Shown piece by piece: positions 55,581 to 64,000 of a stretch of DNA of 64,000 nt. The DNA is taken from positions 38,587 through 102,586 of the forward strand of contig JAGTRS010000008.1 in the NCBI GenBank assembly GCA_018262195.1. The letters are read 5' to 3'. The number at the start of each line of letters is the position of its first letter. The stretch's first letter is position 1. Made by a program: the position numbers and the translations under genes. Under the pieces are notes generated by a model. The model was not told the DNA's origin. It was given only the letters and a program-made list of their open reading frames with translations, and ran no database searches. The DNA comes from Pseudomonadota bacterium (GTDB lineage Bacteria > Pseudomonadota > Gammaproteobacteria > Burkholderiales > Rhodocyclaceae).

Positions 55581-56507
55581 ATGGAAAACAAGTCTCACGC
55601 CTTCGCCGCCGGACTCTTCGCGTTACTCCTCGGATTGGCGGCATTGCTGGCGACCTATTGGCTGAGCGGAAGTCGCGAAGCCTCGCGTGATTACATCGTC
55701 GTTACCAAACAAAATATTGGTGGGCTAAATCCGCAGGCGCAAGTTCGCTACCGGGGTATCCGGGTTGGCAAGGTCAGCGACATACGCCTTGATCCGGACG
55801 ACTACAGCAATATTCTGGTGACCATTTCAGTCAATGAAGATGTGCCGCTGACCACCGGGACGGTGGCCAAACTGAACTATCAAGGCGTAACCGGATTGGC
55901 GCACATCCTGCTGCTGGAAACCGGCAAGAACATGGGGCCGCTGGAGCCTGAGGGCGACAAATTGCCGCGTATCACGATGATCCCGTCGCTTCTGGATGAG
56001 CTCGGTGAAACCGGCGCTGCCACACTGAAGCAGGCTCGGCAAATGATGGCCAGTGCCAATGCCCTGCTCAGCGAAGAAAATCGGGCGCATCTGACGGCGA
56101 CGTTGGCGAATCTTGAGGCAGCATCCGGCAGCATGAAACCGGCGCTGGAAAACCTCAATCTGACGCTGGTGCAAATGAAGAAATTGCTGGATGACCGCAA
56201 CGTCAGGCAACTCTCGCAAGCAGCCTCGGAAGTCGGGCCGTTGCTTAGTGATACCCGTGTGCTGATCGGCAAGATGCAGCTTGCCACCGACAAGCTGGAT
56301 GTCGCTATCGGCGATGCTTCGGCGGGGGGTACTTCGGCACTGATGCCACGCCTGAACGAGCTGGCGGTGGATTTCTCGATGACCTCGCGGCAATTGAGCC
56401 GGGTACTGCGCATTCTTGAAGATACGCCGCAAGGTCTGGTTTTTGGCGCACCGGCCCAGACGCCCGGTCCCGGCGAAACCGGTTTCAACCCGAGCGGGGG
56501 GAAATAA
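55581..56507 (+). CDS. MlaD-like MCE-domain protein, system 2
   Basis: Protein of 308 aa with an N-terminal membrane helix (about 7-28, AAGLFALLLGLAALLATYWL), an MCE domain (about 38-120, NIGGLNPQAQVRYRGIRVGK and LNYQGVTGLAHILLLETGKN) and a helical tail (about 145-290). Like its counterpart in system 1 it ends with a GLVFGAPAQTPGPGETGF proline/glycine tail. Carries lipid between membranes with the permease and ATPase above. Confidence 0.92.
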   Translation: MENKSHAFAAGLFALLLGLAALLATYWLSGSREASRDYIVVTKQNIGGLNPQAQVRYRGIRVGKVSDIRLDPDDYSNILVTISVNEDVPLTTGTVAKLNYQGVTGLAHILLLETGKNMGPLEPEGDKLPRITMIPSLLDELGETGAATLKQARQMMASANALLSEENRAHLTATLANLEAASGSMKPALENLNLTLVQMKKLLDDRNVRQLSQAASEVGPLLSDTRVLIGKMQLATDKLDVAIGDASAGGTSALMPRLNELAVDFSMTSRQLSRVLRILEDTPQGLVFGAPAQTPGPGETGFNPSGGK

Positions 56508-56508
56508 A

Positions 56509-57114
56509 GTGCGCTGGCTTGCTGCTGTTTTGCTCAGCCTTTGCCTTTCTGCATGCTTTACTGCTGGCAAGCGCGGCGGTGAAAGCCCGCTGGCTATCTA
56601 TGACTTCGGGCCGGCGCCATCAAGCCTGCTGTCCACGCCCCGAAAACAGCCAATTGCCCTGGAGGTGAGGGCGCCGTTGTGGTTCGATTCGCTGGGGATC
56701 GATTACCGTCTGGCTTACGTCGATCAGGCCCGCCTGCGCGAATATGCGAGGGCTCGCTGGGCAGGGCCGCCTGCACAGCTGATTCAGCAGCGCTTGTCGC
56801 AGCAACTGGGTTATGTCATGGCCGGTCAGAGCCAGACCCGTTGCCTTGTTCGAGTGGAGATTACGGAATTCAGTCAGGTTTTTACCACGCCAGAAGTCAG
56901 CAATGGTGTGCTGCAAGGGCGGGTGTTATTGCTGGATCGCTCGCGTCGGCAGGTGGCAGAATTTCCCCTTGCTCTTGAAAAGCCAGCCCCATCCAGCGAT
57001 GCGCGAGGTGGGGTAGGGGCTTTGACCGCGACCGTCGAGCAGTTGGCAGTGGATCTTGTTGGGTGGGAAAAGATGCTGCTTGAGCGCGAAGCTTCTCTTG
57101 CGTGTTTCGGTTAG
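56509..57114 (+). CDS. ABC transport auxiliary lipoprotein (PqiC-like), system 2
   Basis: Protein of 201 aa with a lipoprotein signal (lipobox LSAC, in LAAVLLSLCLSACFTAG) and the same ABC_trans_aux outline as the gene at 33748-34446: IYDFGPAPSS, ALEVRAPLWFDSLGIDYRLA Y, and LVRVEITEFSQVFTTPE. GTG 56509 follows the MCE stop after 1 base. Its last 4 bases overlap the convergent TetR gene. Confidence 0.83.
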   Translation: MRWLAAVLLSLCLSACFTAGKRGGESPLAIYDFGPAPSSLLSTPRKQPIALEVRAPLWFDSLGIDYRLAYVDQARLREYARARWAGPPAQLIQQRLSQQLGYVMAGQSQTRCLVRVEITEFSQVFTTPEVSNGVLQGRVLLLDRSRRQVAEFPLALEKPAPSSDARGGVGALTATVEQLAVDLVGWEKMLLEREASLACFG

Positions 57115-57734
57115 CTGGAAACGATCCGTTCGGCGATGCGTTGCTTGAGGTCGGCAAGGTTGTCGTCGAAGTGCGTGTAATGCATCAGCGACAGGCCAAA
57201 TACACAGGCGTAGAGCAGCAGGCTGCGACTCTTTGCCTCGGCATCCGACATGCCGGCAGCAACGAAAAGCTTGCGCGTACATTCCAGACGATAGAGGTCG
57301 ACCGCTTCAACGATTGCTGCGGCCTGGGCGTCGTGCCTTGCCCAGTCACGCACCGCCAGTTCAATCGACATCCCTTTGCGGTTGCGGCTGGCGCCATAAA
57401 CCTCGATCGCGTAATGCAACTGGTCGCGTTCGTTGCCGGGGGTGACTGCCGTTGTCTTTTCAATGTCGCGAATACGGCCAAGTTTCCACTGTTCCAACAC
57501 CGCGTCGAGCAAAGCTTGCCGGTCCTTGAAGTGCCAGTAGAAACTGCCCTTGGTGACGCCGCAACGCTTGGCCAACACTTCGACGCGCAAGCCGCTGACA
57601 CCTTCCTTCGCGAGGAGGTCGTTAGCTACTTCCACCCAGCGATCCGGGTCAAGCTGGGTGCGCGTTGCAGTCGTCCGGTTGCGGGGTTTGACCGATGTGG
57701 TTTTCATTGAGGACTTGACAGGTTTGTTTTCCAT
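57111..57734 (-). CDS. TetR-family transcriptional regulator
   Basis: Regulator of 207 aa with an N-terminal helix-turn-helix (about 28-80, VANDLLAKEGVSGLRVEVLA KRCGVTKGSFYWHFKDRQAL) and a ligand-binding domain (about 85-205). A basic leader (residues 1-27) precedes the HTH. Divergent from etfBA with two palindromic sites in the gap, which suggests it represses etfBA and itself in response to an acyl-CoA or fatty acid; the ligand is inference. Confidence 0.9.
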   Translation of the reverse strand: MENKPVKSSMKTTSVKPRNRTTATRTQLDPDRWVEVANDLLAKEGVSGLRVEVLAKRCGVTKGSFYWHFKDRQALLDAVLEQWKLGRIRDIEKTTAVTPGNERDQLHYAIEVYGASRNRKGMSIELAVRDWARHDAQAAAIVEAVDLYRLECTRKLFVAAGMSDAEAKSRSLLLYACVFGLSLMHYTHFDDNLADLKQRIAERIVSS

Positions 57735-57770
57735 ACGCTACCGTATGCTTTTCCATACGACACAGTATGG
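57732..57770. promoter_or_regulatory. Tandem palindromic operators between tetR and etfB
   Basis: CATACG-CTAC-CGTATG at 57732-57747 and CCATAC-GACACA-GTATGG at 57753-57770, both built on CATAC/GTATG arms, with 21-23 bases between centres (two helical turns). They begin inside or just before the TetR start codon, so binding would block it. Confidence 0.75.
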
Positions 57771-57849
57771 TCATTGTGCTGATTGAGTAGTTGTCTGTCA
57801 AACGGATGTCGCAGTTTAGAAAATCTAACCGAGTAAAAGGAGAAGGCTT

Positions 57850-58599
57850 GTGAAGATACTGGTTCCGGTGAAACGGGTAGTTGATTACAACGTCAAGGTT
57901 CGCGTCAAGGCGGATGGTTCGGGTGTCGATCTGGCCAACGTCAAGATGAGCATGAACCCGTTTGATGAAATTGCCATCGAAGAAGCGGTCCGCCTGAAGG
58001 AAGCCGGCGTGGCTACCGAAGTGATCGCAGTTTCCTGCGGTGTCGCTGCCTGCCAGGAAACCCTGCGTACTGCGATGGCGATCGGTGCAGATCGTGGCAT
58101 CTTGGTTGAAACCGATGTCGAACTCCAGCCGCTGGCCGTTGCCAAGCTGCTCAAAGCGCTCTGTGACAAGGAGCAGCCGCAACTCGTTATCTGCGGCAAG
58201 CAGGCCATCGATGATGATGCCAACCAGACCGGCCAGATGCTCGCCGCCCTGCAAAACTGGCCGCAAGCGACGTTCGCATCCAAGGTGGTCATCGCTGACG
58301 GCAAGGCAACGGTGACCCGCGAAATTGATGGCGGTCTCGAAACTCTGGCGATCAGCCTGCCGGCCGTCATTTCGACCGACTTGCGACTGAACGAGCCGCG
58401 CTATGCCACGCTGCCGAACATCATGAAGGCAAAGAAGAAGCCGCTTGATACCGTCAAGCCGGCTGATCTGGGTGTCGATGTCACGCCCCGCCTGACTACC
58501 CTCAAGGTTAGCGAACCGGCCAAGCGCAGTGCCGGCGTCAAGGTGGCCGATGTGGCCGAACTCGTGAACAAGCTTCGCAATGAAGCGAAAGTGATCTAA
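57850..58599 (+). CDS. etfB: Electron transfer flavoprotein beta subunit
   Basis: ETF beta of 249 aa: [56 protein letters not shown] and the ETF-beta signature region [20 protein letters not shown]. With EtfA it passes electrons from acyl-CoA dehydrogenases to the quinone pool via ETF-QO. GTG start after AAGGAGAAGG. Followed by etfA after 13 bases. Confidence 0.97.
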   Translation: MKILVPVKRVVDYNVKVRVKADGSGVDLANVKMSMNPFDEIAIEEAVRLKEAGVATEVIAVSCGVAACQETLRTAMAIGADRGILVETDVELQPLAVAKLLKALCDKEQPQLVICGKQAIDDDANQTGQMLAALQNWPQATFASKVVIADGKATVTREIDGGLETLAISLPAVISTDLRLNEPRYATLPNIMKAKKKPLDTVKPADLGVDVTPRLTTLKVSEPAKRSAGVKVADVAELVNKLRNEAKVI

Positions 58600-58612
58600 G
58601 GGGAGATAGACC

Positions 58613-59545
58613 ATGACCATTCTCGTTATTGCCGAACACGATCAGCAGAGCCTCAAGGCCGCTACCCTCAATACCGTCGCCGCAGCCCAGAAGATTGGTG
58701 GCGAAATTCATGTGCTGGTGGCTGGTGCCAATTGCAGCGCCGCAGCCCAGCAGGCCGCCGGTCTGCAAGGCGTTGCCAAGGTCAAGGTGGCCGATGCGGC
58801 GCATTACGAAGCACAGACTGCCGAGAACCTGACTGCATTGGTTATCGCCAATGCGGCTGGTTACACCCATATCCTGGCGCCGGCCACGACCTTCGGCAAG
58901 AACCTGCTGCCGCGTGTCGCCGCCTTGCTGGATGTGGCTCAGATCTCCGAAATCAGTGGCGTCGAGTCGGCTGATACTTTCATTCGTCCGATCTACGCCG
59001 GCAATGCACTGGCCACCGTCAAGAGTGCCGATCCGGTCAAGGTCATCACCGTGCGGACGACTGCCTTCGATGCGGTCGCCACCGGTGGTTCGGCTGCCGT
59101 TGAAGCACTCGCCGCGGCAGCTGATACAGCGCAATCCCAACTCCAAAACAGAGAACTTACCAAGTCCGAGCGTCCGGAACTCGGCGCTGCCAAGATCATC
59201 GTTTCCGGTGGTCGTGGCCTGGGCAGCGGTGAAAATTATCACAAGCTGCTTGAGCCGCTTGCCGACAAGCTGGGTGCCGCCCTCGGTGCTTCGCGTGCCG
59301 CGGTCGATGCCGGGTTTGTGCCGAATGACTATCAGGTCGGCCAGACCGGCAAGATCGTTGCGCCGCAGCTCTATATCGCCGTCGGTATTTCAGGCGCGAT
59401 CCAGCATTTGGCGGGCATGAAGGACTCCAAGGTGATCGTCGCGATCAACAAGGATCCGGATGCACCGATCTTTCAGGTGGCCGATTACGGGCTTGTCGGT
59501 GATCTGTTCGAGGTCGTGCCGCAATTGGTGGGTGCCGTCGGTTAA
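58613..59545 (+). CDS. etfA: Electron transfer flavoprotein alpha subunit
   Basis: ETF alpha of 310 aa: N-terminal ETF domain ([20 protein letters not shown]) and the C-terminal FAD domain with [55 protein letters not shown] and [20 protein letters not shown]. These bind FAD and interact with partner dehydrogenases. Same operon as etfB. Confidence 0.97.
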   Translation: MTILVIAEHDQQSLKAATLNTVAAAQKIGGEIHVLVAGANCSAAAQQAAGLQGVAKVKVADAAHYEAQTAENLTALVIANAAGYTHILAPATTFGKNLLPRVAALLDVAQISEISGVESADTFIRPIYAGNALATVKSADPVKVITVRTTAFDAVATGGSAAVEALAAAADTAQSQLQNRELTKSERPELGAAKIIVSGGRGLGSGENYHKLLEPLADKLGAALGASRAAVDAGFVPNDYQVGQTGKIVAPQLYIAVGISGAIQHLAGMKDSKVIVAINKDPDAPIFQVADYGLVGDLFEVVPQLVGAVG

Positions 59546-59581
59546 TGTCACAAACCCGGCGGCCGGCTCTAAAATAGCCGT

Positions 59582-60247
59582 GTGAATCTGCCGGATAACT
59601 TGCTGGGCGAAGGGTGGTGCTGGGCGGCTTGGGTCGTCTGGGTGCTGCTTTTCGCCCGCAGTCTTTTCAGGGCACCCTGGGGGCGCCTCAGGGATTCCGA
59701 TCAGCTAAACGTCTGGTTGGGCATGGTTGTCCTGCTGACCCTGATCTGGAGCCTGAAAGCCGGGGTCAAGCCGGGGCTGGGCTTTCATCTGCTCGGGGCA
59801 ACGGTGTTTACCTTGAGCTTCGGCCCGCATCTGGCCTTTGTCGGTCTGTCGCTGGTTGTTGCAGGAATTACCCTGAACGGAGCAGCCGGACCATTCGCCT
59901 ACGCGTTGAATGCATTGCTGCTGGCGGGGGTTGGTGTTGGCGTGAGCTACGCGCTTTATCGATTTTTCTCGCGTCTGTTACCCAAGCATTTTTTTGTATA
60001 TATCTTCATCAACGGGTTTTTCGGTGCTGCCTTGACGATTTTCGGCGTCGGACTCTGCGCCACCCTGTTGCTGGCAGTGGCCGGTGCTTACGAGTGGGAT
60101 TATCTGACCAGCGAATATTTGCCCTATTTTCTGCTGCTGGGATTTTCCGAAGCCTGGCTGTCGGGGATGATGATGACGCTTTTCGTGGTTTATCGACCGG
60201 ATTGGGTCGCCACCTTCGATGATTCCCGTTATCTGGCGGGGAAATAA
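59582..60247 (+). CDS. COG3235-type multi-pass membrane protein
   Basis: Protein of 221 aa with about six hydrophobic segments and the features of the predicted membrane family COG3235, related in outline to CbiM/energy-coupling-factor components: GFHLLGATVFTLSFGPHLAF, LPKHFFVYIFINGFFGAALT and EAWLSGMMMTLFVVYRPDWV. Role is unknown; metal or vitamin uptake is a guess from the family. 36 bases after etfA, so may share its transcript. Confidence 0.72.
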   Translation: MNLPDNLLGEGWCWAAWVVWVLLFARSLFRAPWGRLRDSDQLNVWLGMVVLLTLIWSLKAGVKPGLGFHLLGATVFTLSFGPHLAFVGLSLVVAGITLNGAAGPFAYALNALLLAGVGVGVSYALYRFFSRLLPKHFFVYIFINGFFGAALTIFGVGLCATLLLAVAGAYEWDYLTSEYLPYFLLLGFSEAWLSGMMMTLFVVYRPDWVATFDDSRYLAGK

Positions 60248-60269
60248 CCGCTACAATTCTGACACTTTG

Positions 60270-62054
60270 ATGTCATTAAAGGCAGTTTCCTTGGATCGCT
60301 TGTTTTTCCGCTATTCCGCTTCGCTGTTGATGCTGGCGCTGTCCGGGAGTGTTTCGGCCGTTGGTCTCGGTGAACTGCGCGGGCAGCCTGTCCTTGGGAA
60401 CAGTATCAAGCTGGACATTGAACTTCTGGGGGTGGAGAAGCAGCACCCTGATGTTGCATGCTTTCGCCTGGTCCAGCCTTCGGCGCCCAGCGATCTTCCC
60501 TGGTTGAAAAAAGCCGCCCTGAGCATCCGCAAGGGTGTTCCTCCTGTGCTCGAGATCCGTTCTGAAGTCCCTTTGCGCGAACCCATAATGCAACTGTCGG
60601 TTCAGCTAGGTTGTGGGCATGAGATTTCTCGCGAATATGTAGTTATGGCCTCGCCCGCTCGAGAGGGGAGCACGCCCGCCGTTGAGCCTCGCTCGCAAAA
60701 TATCGAAGCGCCAGTTTCCGCAAGCCCGGTTCAGAAAACCGTGCGAACTCGCCCGGCGATGCCGGTTGTTGCCGAGCCCCCCCCGAGATTCTCGCCGAAG
60801 AAGCCAGAGAAACGCTCGGCAAAGACATTAATGCCGGACCGCTTGATGCTTTCTGACGCTGGCGATGTCGGCGAACCTTCTTTGCGATTGGCCACCGAAT
60901 TGCTGGTCGGTCCGGGGGCCAAGGACGCACAGCGAGAAATTCTGCGCCTTGAATTCCGAATGCTGCTGGCCATGCATGAACAGGCCACTTCGCAAATGGC
61001 AGTGGCTGAGAAACTACGCAACATGGAAGGGACACTGGGCGAGCTTCAGCAGCGGGCTGGAGAATTTGCCCAGCGAGTTGAAAAGGGGGGGGCTGAGCCC
61101 GCTCCTTCCTTGCCTCCAGTGGCTGTACAGCCACCGCCAATCGCTGTTCCGGCAGCAAGTTCCCCGGTATCGGCAACGCCGAATGCACCTGCGCCCGTGG
61201 CACAGGACTCATCTGGTCCTTCGGGTTGGGGGTTTTACGGCGTTTTGCTGGGGGCGGCGCTTGGACTGGCTGGCTGGTTTGGCTGGCGAAAGTATAGCGA
61301 GCGTCAACAGGTGTCCGACGATGTGCTGTCGCCGATGGATGCGCCGGAGATGCGTGTGGATCCTCAGCGAGCCGAAGAGCACGAAGAGCTGGGGGGGGTC
61401 GACTTGCCTTTCGAGGCGGCGGCCATGGGCATGCCCATGCAGGTCGATGTCGAGCTTGATGGTCGGGATGAAGATTCCGCTACTGCGCTGCCCGAGCCGG
61501 AAAGATCACCCGCTCAGGCGCAAGATTCAATTCTGTCGATCAATGCCACCACTCTGGATGAGCATTTTGAAGCCAATCCGGTCATGGAGCTTGCTGACAT
61601 CATGCTTTCCTTCGGACGGGTGAAGGGGGCGGCTCAGGCGCTTCAGGAGTTTATCGACCACAACCCTCAGGAAGCGCTGCAGCCTTGGATTCGCCTGATG
61701 GATGTTTATCGAATGGCGGGTATGCGCACTGAGTTTGAAAATGTCGCGCGCAACCTGAATCTGAATTTCAACGTCGAGGTGCAGAGTTGGGATGACGGAA
61801 CGCCCGGGTTGTCGACGCCTTCGTCTGAGGGGGGCGCGGACCTTCCCATTGCTCCTCGGCCGCAGTCTCTTGAGGACTTGCCTCGCCTGATGCAAACGGT
61901 GCTCGAACTCTGGAAGTCTGGCGACGTTGTGGGTTATTTGTTCCAGTTGTTGCGTGACAACCGAGGCGGTCAGCGACAAGGCTTTGCCTTGCCTGTCGTC
62001 GAGGATATTTTGTTCCTGATTGAGCTGAAAGAAACTTCTAACCGAATGGAATAG
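60270..62054 (+). CDS. FimV-like pilus/polar assembly protein
   Basis: Protein of 594 aa. Signal peptide (about 8-30, FFRYSASLLMLALSGSVSAV), N-terminal FimV domain (GLGELRGQPVLGNSIKLDIE LLG), a Pro-rich middle, a membrane helix (about 330-347, GFYGVLLGAALGLAGWFGWR KY) and a C-terminal FimV-type TPR domain (about 430-510, MELADIMLSFGRVKGAAQAL QEF). No LysM motif is obvious. FimV/HubP proteins organise pili and pole-located machinery. ATG 60270 starts the signal. Confidence 0.82.
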   Translation: MSLKAVSLDRLFFRYSASLLMLALSGSVSAVGLGELRGQPVLGNSIKLDIELLGVEKQHPDVACFRLVQPSAPSDLPWLKKAALSIRKGVPPVLEIRSEVPLREPIMQLSVQLGCGHEISREYVVMASPAREGSTPAVEPRSQNIEAPVSASPVQKTVRTRPAMPVVAEPPPRFSPKKPEKRSAKTLMPDRLMLSDAGDVGEPSLRLATELLVGPGAKDAQREILRLEFRMLLAMHEQATSQMAVAEKLRNMEGTLGELQQRAGEFAQRVEKGGAEPAPSLPPVAVQPPPIAVPAASSPVSATPNAPAPVAQDSSGPSGWGFYGVLLGAALGLAGWFGWRKYSERQQVSDDVLSPMDAPEMRVDPQRAEEHEELGGVDLPFEAAAMGMPMQVDVELDGRDEDSATALPEPERSPAQAQDSILSINATTLDEHFEANPVMELADIMLSFGRVKGAAQALQEFIDHNPQEALQPWIRLMDVYRMAGMRTEFENVARNLNLNFNVEVQSWDDGTPGLSTPSSEGGADLPIAPRPQSLEDLPRLMQTVLELWKSGDVVGYLFQLLRDNRGGQRQGFALPVVEDILFLIELKETSNRME

Positions 62055-62059
62055 ATCTG

Positions 62060-63841
62060 ATGAGCGAATATATTGCCCCCCTGAAAGATATCCGTTTTGT
62101 CATGCAGGATCTGGCCGGTCTTGACCAGGTCGTATCGTTGCCGGGATGCGAAGAGGCGTCGCCGGATGTCGTTGATGCGATTCTTGAGGAAGCCGCGAAG
62201 TTTTCCGGTGAAGTCCTGTCGCCGCTCAACAGGGTTGGGGACAGAGATGGTGCGAAGTGGAAAGACAAGGTTGTCACCACCTCACCTGGTTTCAAGGAGG
62301 CTTATCGGCAGTTTGTCGATAACGGGTGGAACGGCATAGGCTGCGACCCGGAATTCGGCGGTCAGGGGCTGCCCAAGTTGCTGTCTGCGGCGGTCAGCGA
62401 AATGTGGAAGAGTGCCAACCATGCGTTCTCGCTTTGTCCGATGCTGACCCAGGGGGCGATCGAAGCGCTGATGATCGCCGGTACCGACGAACAGAAGGCG
62501 GCCTATCTGCCGAATCTGGTCTCCGGCGAATGGACGGGGACGATGAACCTGACCGAGCCATCGGCCGGTTCCGATCTGGCGGCGGTGCGCAGTCGCGCCG
62601 AGCCGGTTGGTGACGGCACCTTCAAGATCTTCGGCCAAAAGATTTTCATCACCTACGGCGAGCACGACATGACGGACAACATCGTCCATCTCGTGCTGGC
62701 GCGGACGCCCAACGCACCGGAAGGCGTCAAGGGCATCTCGCTGTTCGTGGTGCCCAAGTTCCTGCTCAAGGCGGACGGTACGCCGGGTGAACGCAACGAC
62801 GTGTATTGCGTGTCCATCGAGCACAAACTGGGTATTCATGGCAGTCCGACTGCGGTGCTGGCTTTCGGCGACAACGGTGGTGCCATTGGCACGCTGGTCG
62901 GCGAAGAAAATCGTGGCCTGGAATACATGTTCATCATGATGAACGCAGCCCGGTTCAACGTCGGGCTTGAAGGCCTGGGTGACGCTGAGCGTGCCTATCA
63001 GCGCGCCGCAGTCTATGCCAAGGAGCGCGTTCAGGGCACGGAAGTGGGTGTCAGGGGCGGTCCGAAGGTGCCTATCATCAAGCACCCGGATGTTCGGCGC
63101 ATGCTGATGTCCATGCGTTCGCGGATTGAAGCCATGCGTGCCCTAGCCTATGTCACTGCCGCAGCACAAGACAATGCTCACTGCAATCCGGATGAGGCTG
63201 AGCGCAAGAAGGCGCAGGCCTTTGCCGATCTGCTGATTCCTGTCGTCAAGGGCTGGAGTACCGAGAGCGCCATCGATATCGCGTCGCTAGGCGTTCAGGT
63301 ACATGGCGGCATGGGCTATATCGAGGAAACGGGTGCTGCACAGCATCTGCGCGATGCACGCATCACGGCAATCTACGAAGGGACGACGGCGATTCAGGCC
63401 AATGACCTGATCGGTCGAAAGATCGCTCGCGAAAAAGGCGTTACAATCAAGGGTGTAATCGCCGAAATTCGCACCGCTGCTGCACAACTGGATGGCGATC
63501 TCGCGTTGATCGGGGCTCGTCAGAATGCTGCGGTCGATGCCCTGGAAAAAGCGGTCGACTGGCTTGTCGCCAATTTCTCTAGCGAGCCCAAAGCCGCGCA
63601 TGCCGGCGCGGTACCCTTCCTGTACCTGTTCGGTATCGTGGCCGGTGGTTGGCAAATGGGGCGTGCGGCAGTGGTTGCTCGCTCCAGGCTCGCCTCTGGT
63701 GAAACTGATCCTTTCTGGGCGGCTAAATTGGCGACAAGCCGCTTCTTTGCCGACCACTTCCTGACTCAGGCGCAGGGCTTGGCAGATTCAGTGGTATCTG
63801 GTGCGGCTGGTGCGCTGGAAATTCCTGACGACTGTTTCTAG
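62060..63841 (+). CDS. Long acyl-CoA dehydrogenase with C-terminal extension
   Basis: FAD enzyme of 593 aa: N-terminal helical domain, substrate/FAD motif WTGTMNLTEPSAGSDLAAVR SRAE, FAD beta domain (KIFGQKIFITYGEHDMTDNI VHLVLART), C-terminal FAD signature (VQVHGGMGYIEETGAAQHLR DARI, AIYEGTTAIQANDLIGRK) and an extra C-terminal helical domain (about 470-590) of the long ACAD/DmdC-like group. Catalytic Glu candidates lie in YEGTT. Passes electrons to EtfAB encoded upstream. Confidence 0.93.
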   Translation: MSEYIAPLKDIRFVMQDLAGLDQVVSLPGCEEASPDVVDAILEEAAKFSGEVLSPLNRVGDRDGAKWKDKVVTTSPGFKEAYRQFVDNGWNGIGCDPEFGGQGLPKLLSAAVSEMWKSANHAFSLCPMLTQGAIEALMIAGTDEQKAAYLPNLVSGEWTGTMNLTEPSAGSDLAAVRSRAEPVGDGTFKIFGQKIFITYGEHDMTDNIVHLVLARTPNAPEGVKGISLFVVPKFLLKADGTPGERNDVYCVSIEHKLGIHGSPTAVLAFGDNGGAIGTLVGEENRGLEYMFIMMNAARFNVGLEGLGDAERAYQRAAVYAKERVQGTEVGVRGGPKVPIIKHPDVRRMLMSMRSRIEAMRALAYVTAAAQDNAHCNPDEAERKKAQAFADLLIPVVKGWSTESAIDIASLGVQVHGGMGYIEETGAAQHLRDARITAIYEGTTAIQANDLIGRKIAREKGVTIKGVIAEIRTAAAQLDGDLALIGARQNAAVDALEKAVDWLVANFSSEPKAAHAGAVPFLYLFGIVAGGWQMGRAAVVARSRLASGETDPFWAAKLATSRFFADHFLTQAQGLADSVVSGAAGALEIPDDCF

Positions 63842-63872
63842 CAATCATTCATTAGCTTTCTCCAAAAGCCTA

Positions 63873-63954
63873 GGATTGTTGTTATAATCTTGGGCTTTTC
63901 CACCTTGCCCTACCGCACCCGCATGGCGGAGGGTTTATCCCAAAAGGAGATTGC
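63873..63954 (+). promoter_or_regulatory. rpsF operon promoter and leader
   Basis: An extended -10 (TGTTATAAT, 63880-63888) lies 66 bases before the rpsF start; AAAAGGAGA provides a strong Shine-Dalgarno. No clear -35 hexamer at 17 bases. The leader holds CCGCACCCGCATGGCGGAGG, which could form a small hairpin. Confidence 0.6.
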
Positions 63955-64000
63955 ATGCGCCATTACGAAATCTGCTTTATCGTCCATCCGGACCAAAGCG
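63955..64000 (+). CDS. rpsF: 30S ribosomal protein S6 (5' end only)
   Basis: The first 15 codons read MRHYEICFIVHPDQS, the conserved N-terminus of bS6; the gene runs off the right edge. In betaproteobacteria rpsF is followed by priB, rpsR and rplI. Confidence 0.95.
   Translation, partial: MRHYEICFIVHPDQS

Overview
The window looks like a chromosomal segment of a betaproteobacterium, most probably in the Rhodocyclales (Dechloromonas/Azonexus-like). This is inferred from gene content and protein style: an atypical type II secretion-like cluster, Mla-type ABC operons whose permease carries a STAS domain, aat next to bpt, a FimV-like protein, an EtfBA/acyl-CoA dehydrogenase module and rpsF at the right edge. 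Coding density is high, codons are GC-rich and many genes overlap by 4 bases (ATGA/GTGA). No rRNA, tRNA, CRISPR array, prophage or complete insertion sequence was recognised.

Region 1 (1-7.2 kb) is an overlapping operon for a type II secretion/type IV pilus-like machine: GspE ATPase (its start lies outside the window), GspL/PilN-like, GspM/PilO-like and GspC/PilP-like inner-membrane proteins, a lipoprotein secretin and three pseudopilins. A secreted DsrE-like protein follows. Region 2 (7.5-16.6 kb) has a TolC-MacA-MacB exporter with MacB split into two polypeptides, then a Tat-exported flavocytochrome c sulfide dehydrogenase-type flavoprotein separated from it by a 237-bp MITE-like element, a DUF411-like protein, an ankyrin protein and the Kup potassium transporter. 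Region 3 (16.8-26.4 kb) is redox-rich: acylphosphatase, a lipoamide dehydrogenase-like flavoprotein coupled to a peroxiredoxin-glutaredoxin fusion, an alternative oxidase, a CorC-type protein, and a tetrahaem protein that joins a di-haem cytochrome c peroxidase to a TsdA-like di-haem module.

Region 4 (26.5-33.7 kb) is a looser, more AT-rich stress and signalling island: Crp/Fnr regulator, orphan CheB methylesterase, short J-domain protein, DUF2789 protein, CsbD-like small proteins, PAS-PAS-GGDEF cyclase, a general-stress-17M-like protein and a sorbosone-dehydrogenase-like lipoprotein. It holds REP-like repeats and a candidate small RNA. Region 5 (33.7-47.9 kb, mostly minus strand) has a first Mla-like lipid ABC operon, a BON protein, two TPM-domain proteins with LemA, MaoC, an MliC-YbaY fusion, the N-end-rule pair bpt-aat, and a ferric iron ABC system (fbpC, fbpB, and a separate Fur-box-preceded fbpA).

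Region 6 (48-64 kb, mostly plus strand) has an acrylyl-CoA reductase-like enzyme, a response regulator with a degenerate GGDEF domain, propionyl-CoA synthetase, an exopolyphosphatase overlapping a second Mla-like operon, a TetR regulator with twin palindromic sites divergent from etfBA, a COG3235 membrane protein, FimV, a long acyl-CoA dehydrogenase and the start of rpsF. ETF, the acyl-CoA dehydrogenase and the TetR regulator together suggest a fatty-acid or acyl-CoA oxidation module. All functions are assigned by reading motifs; no database search was run.
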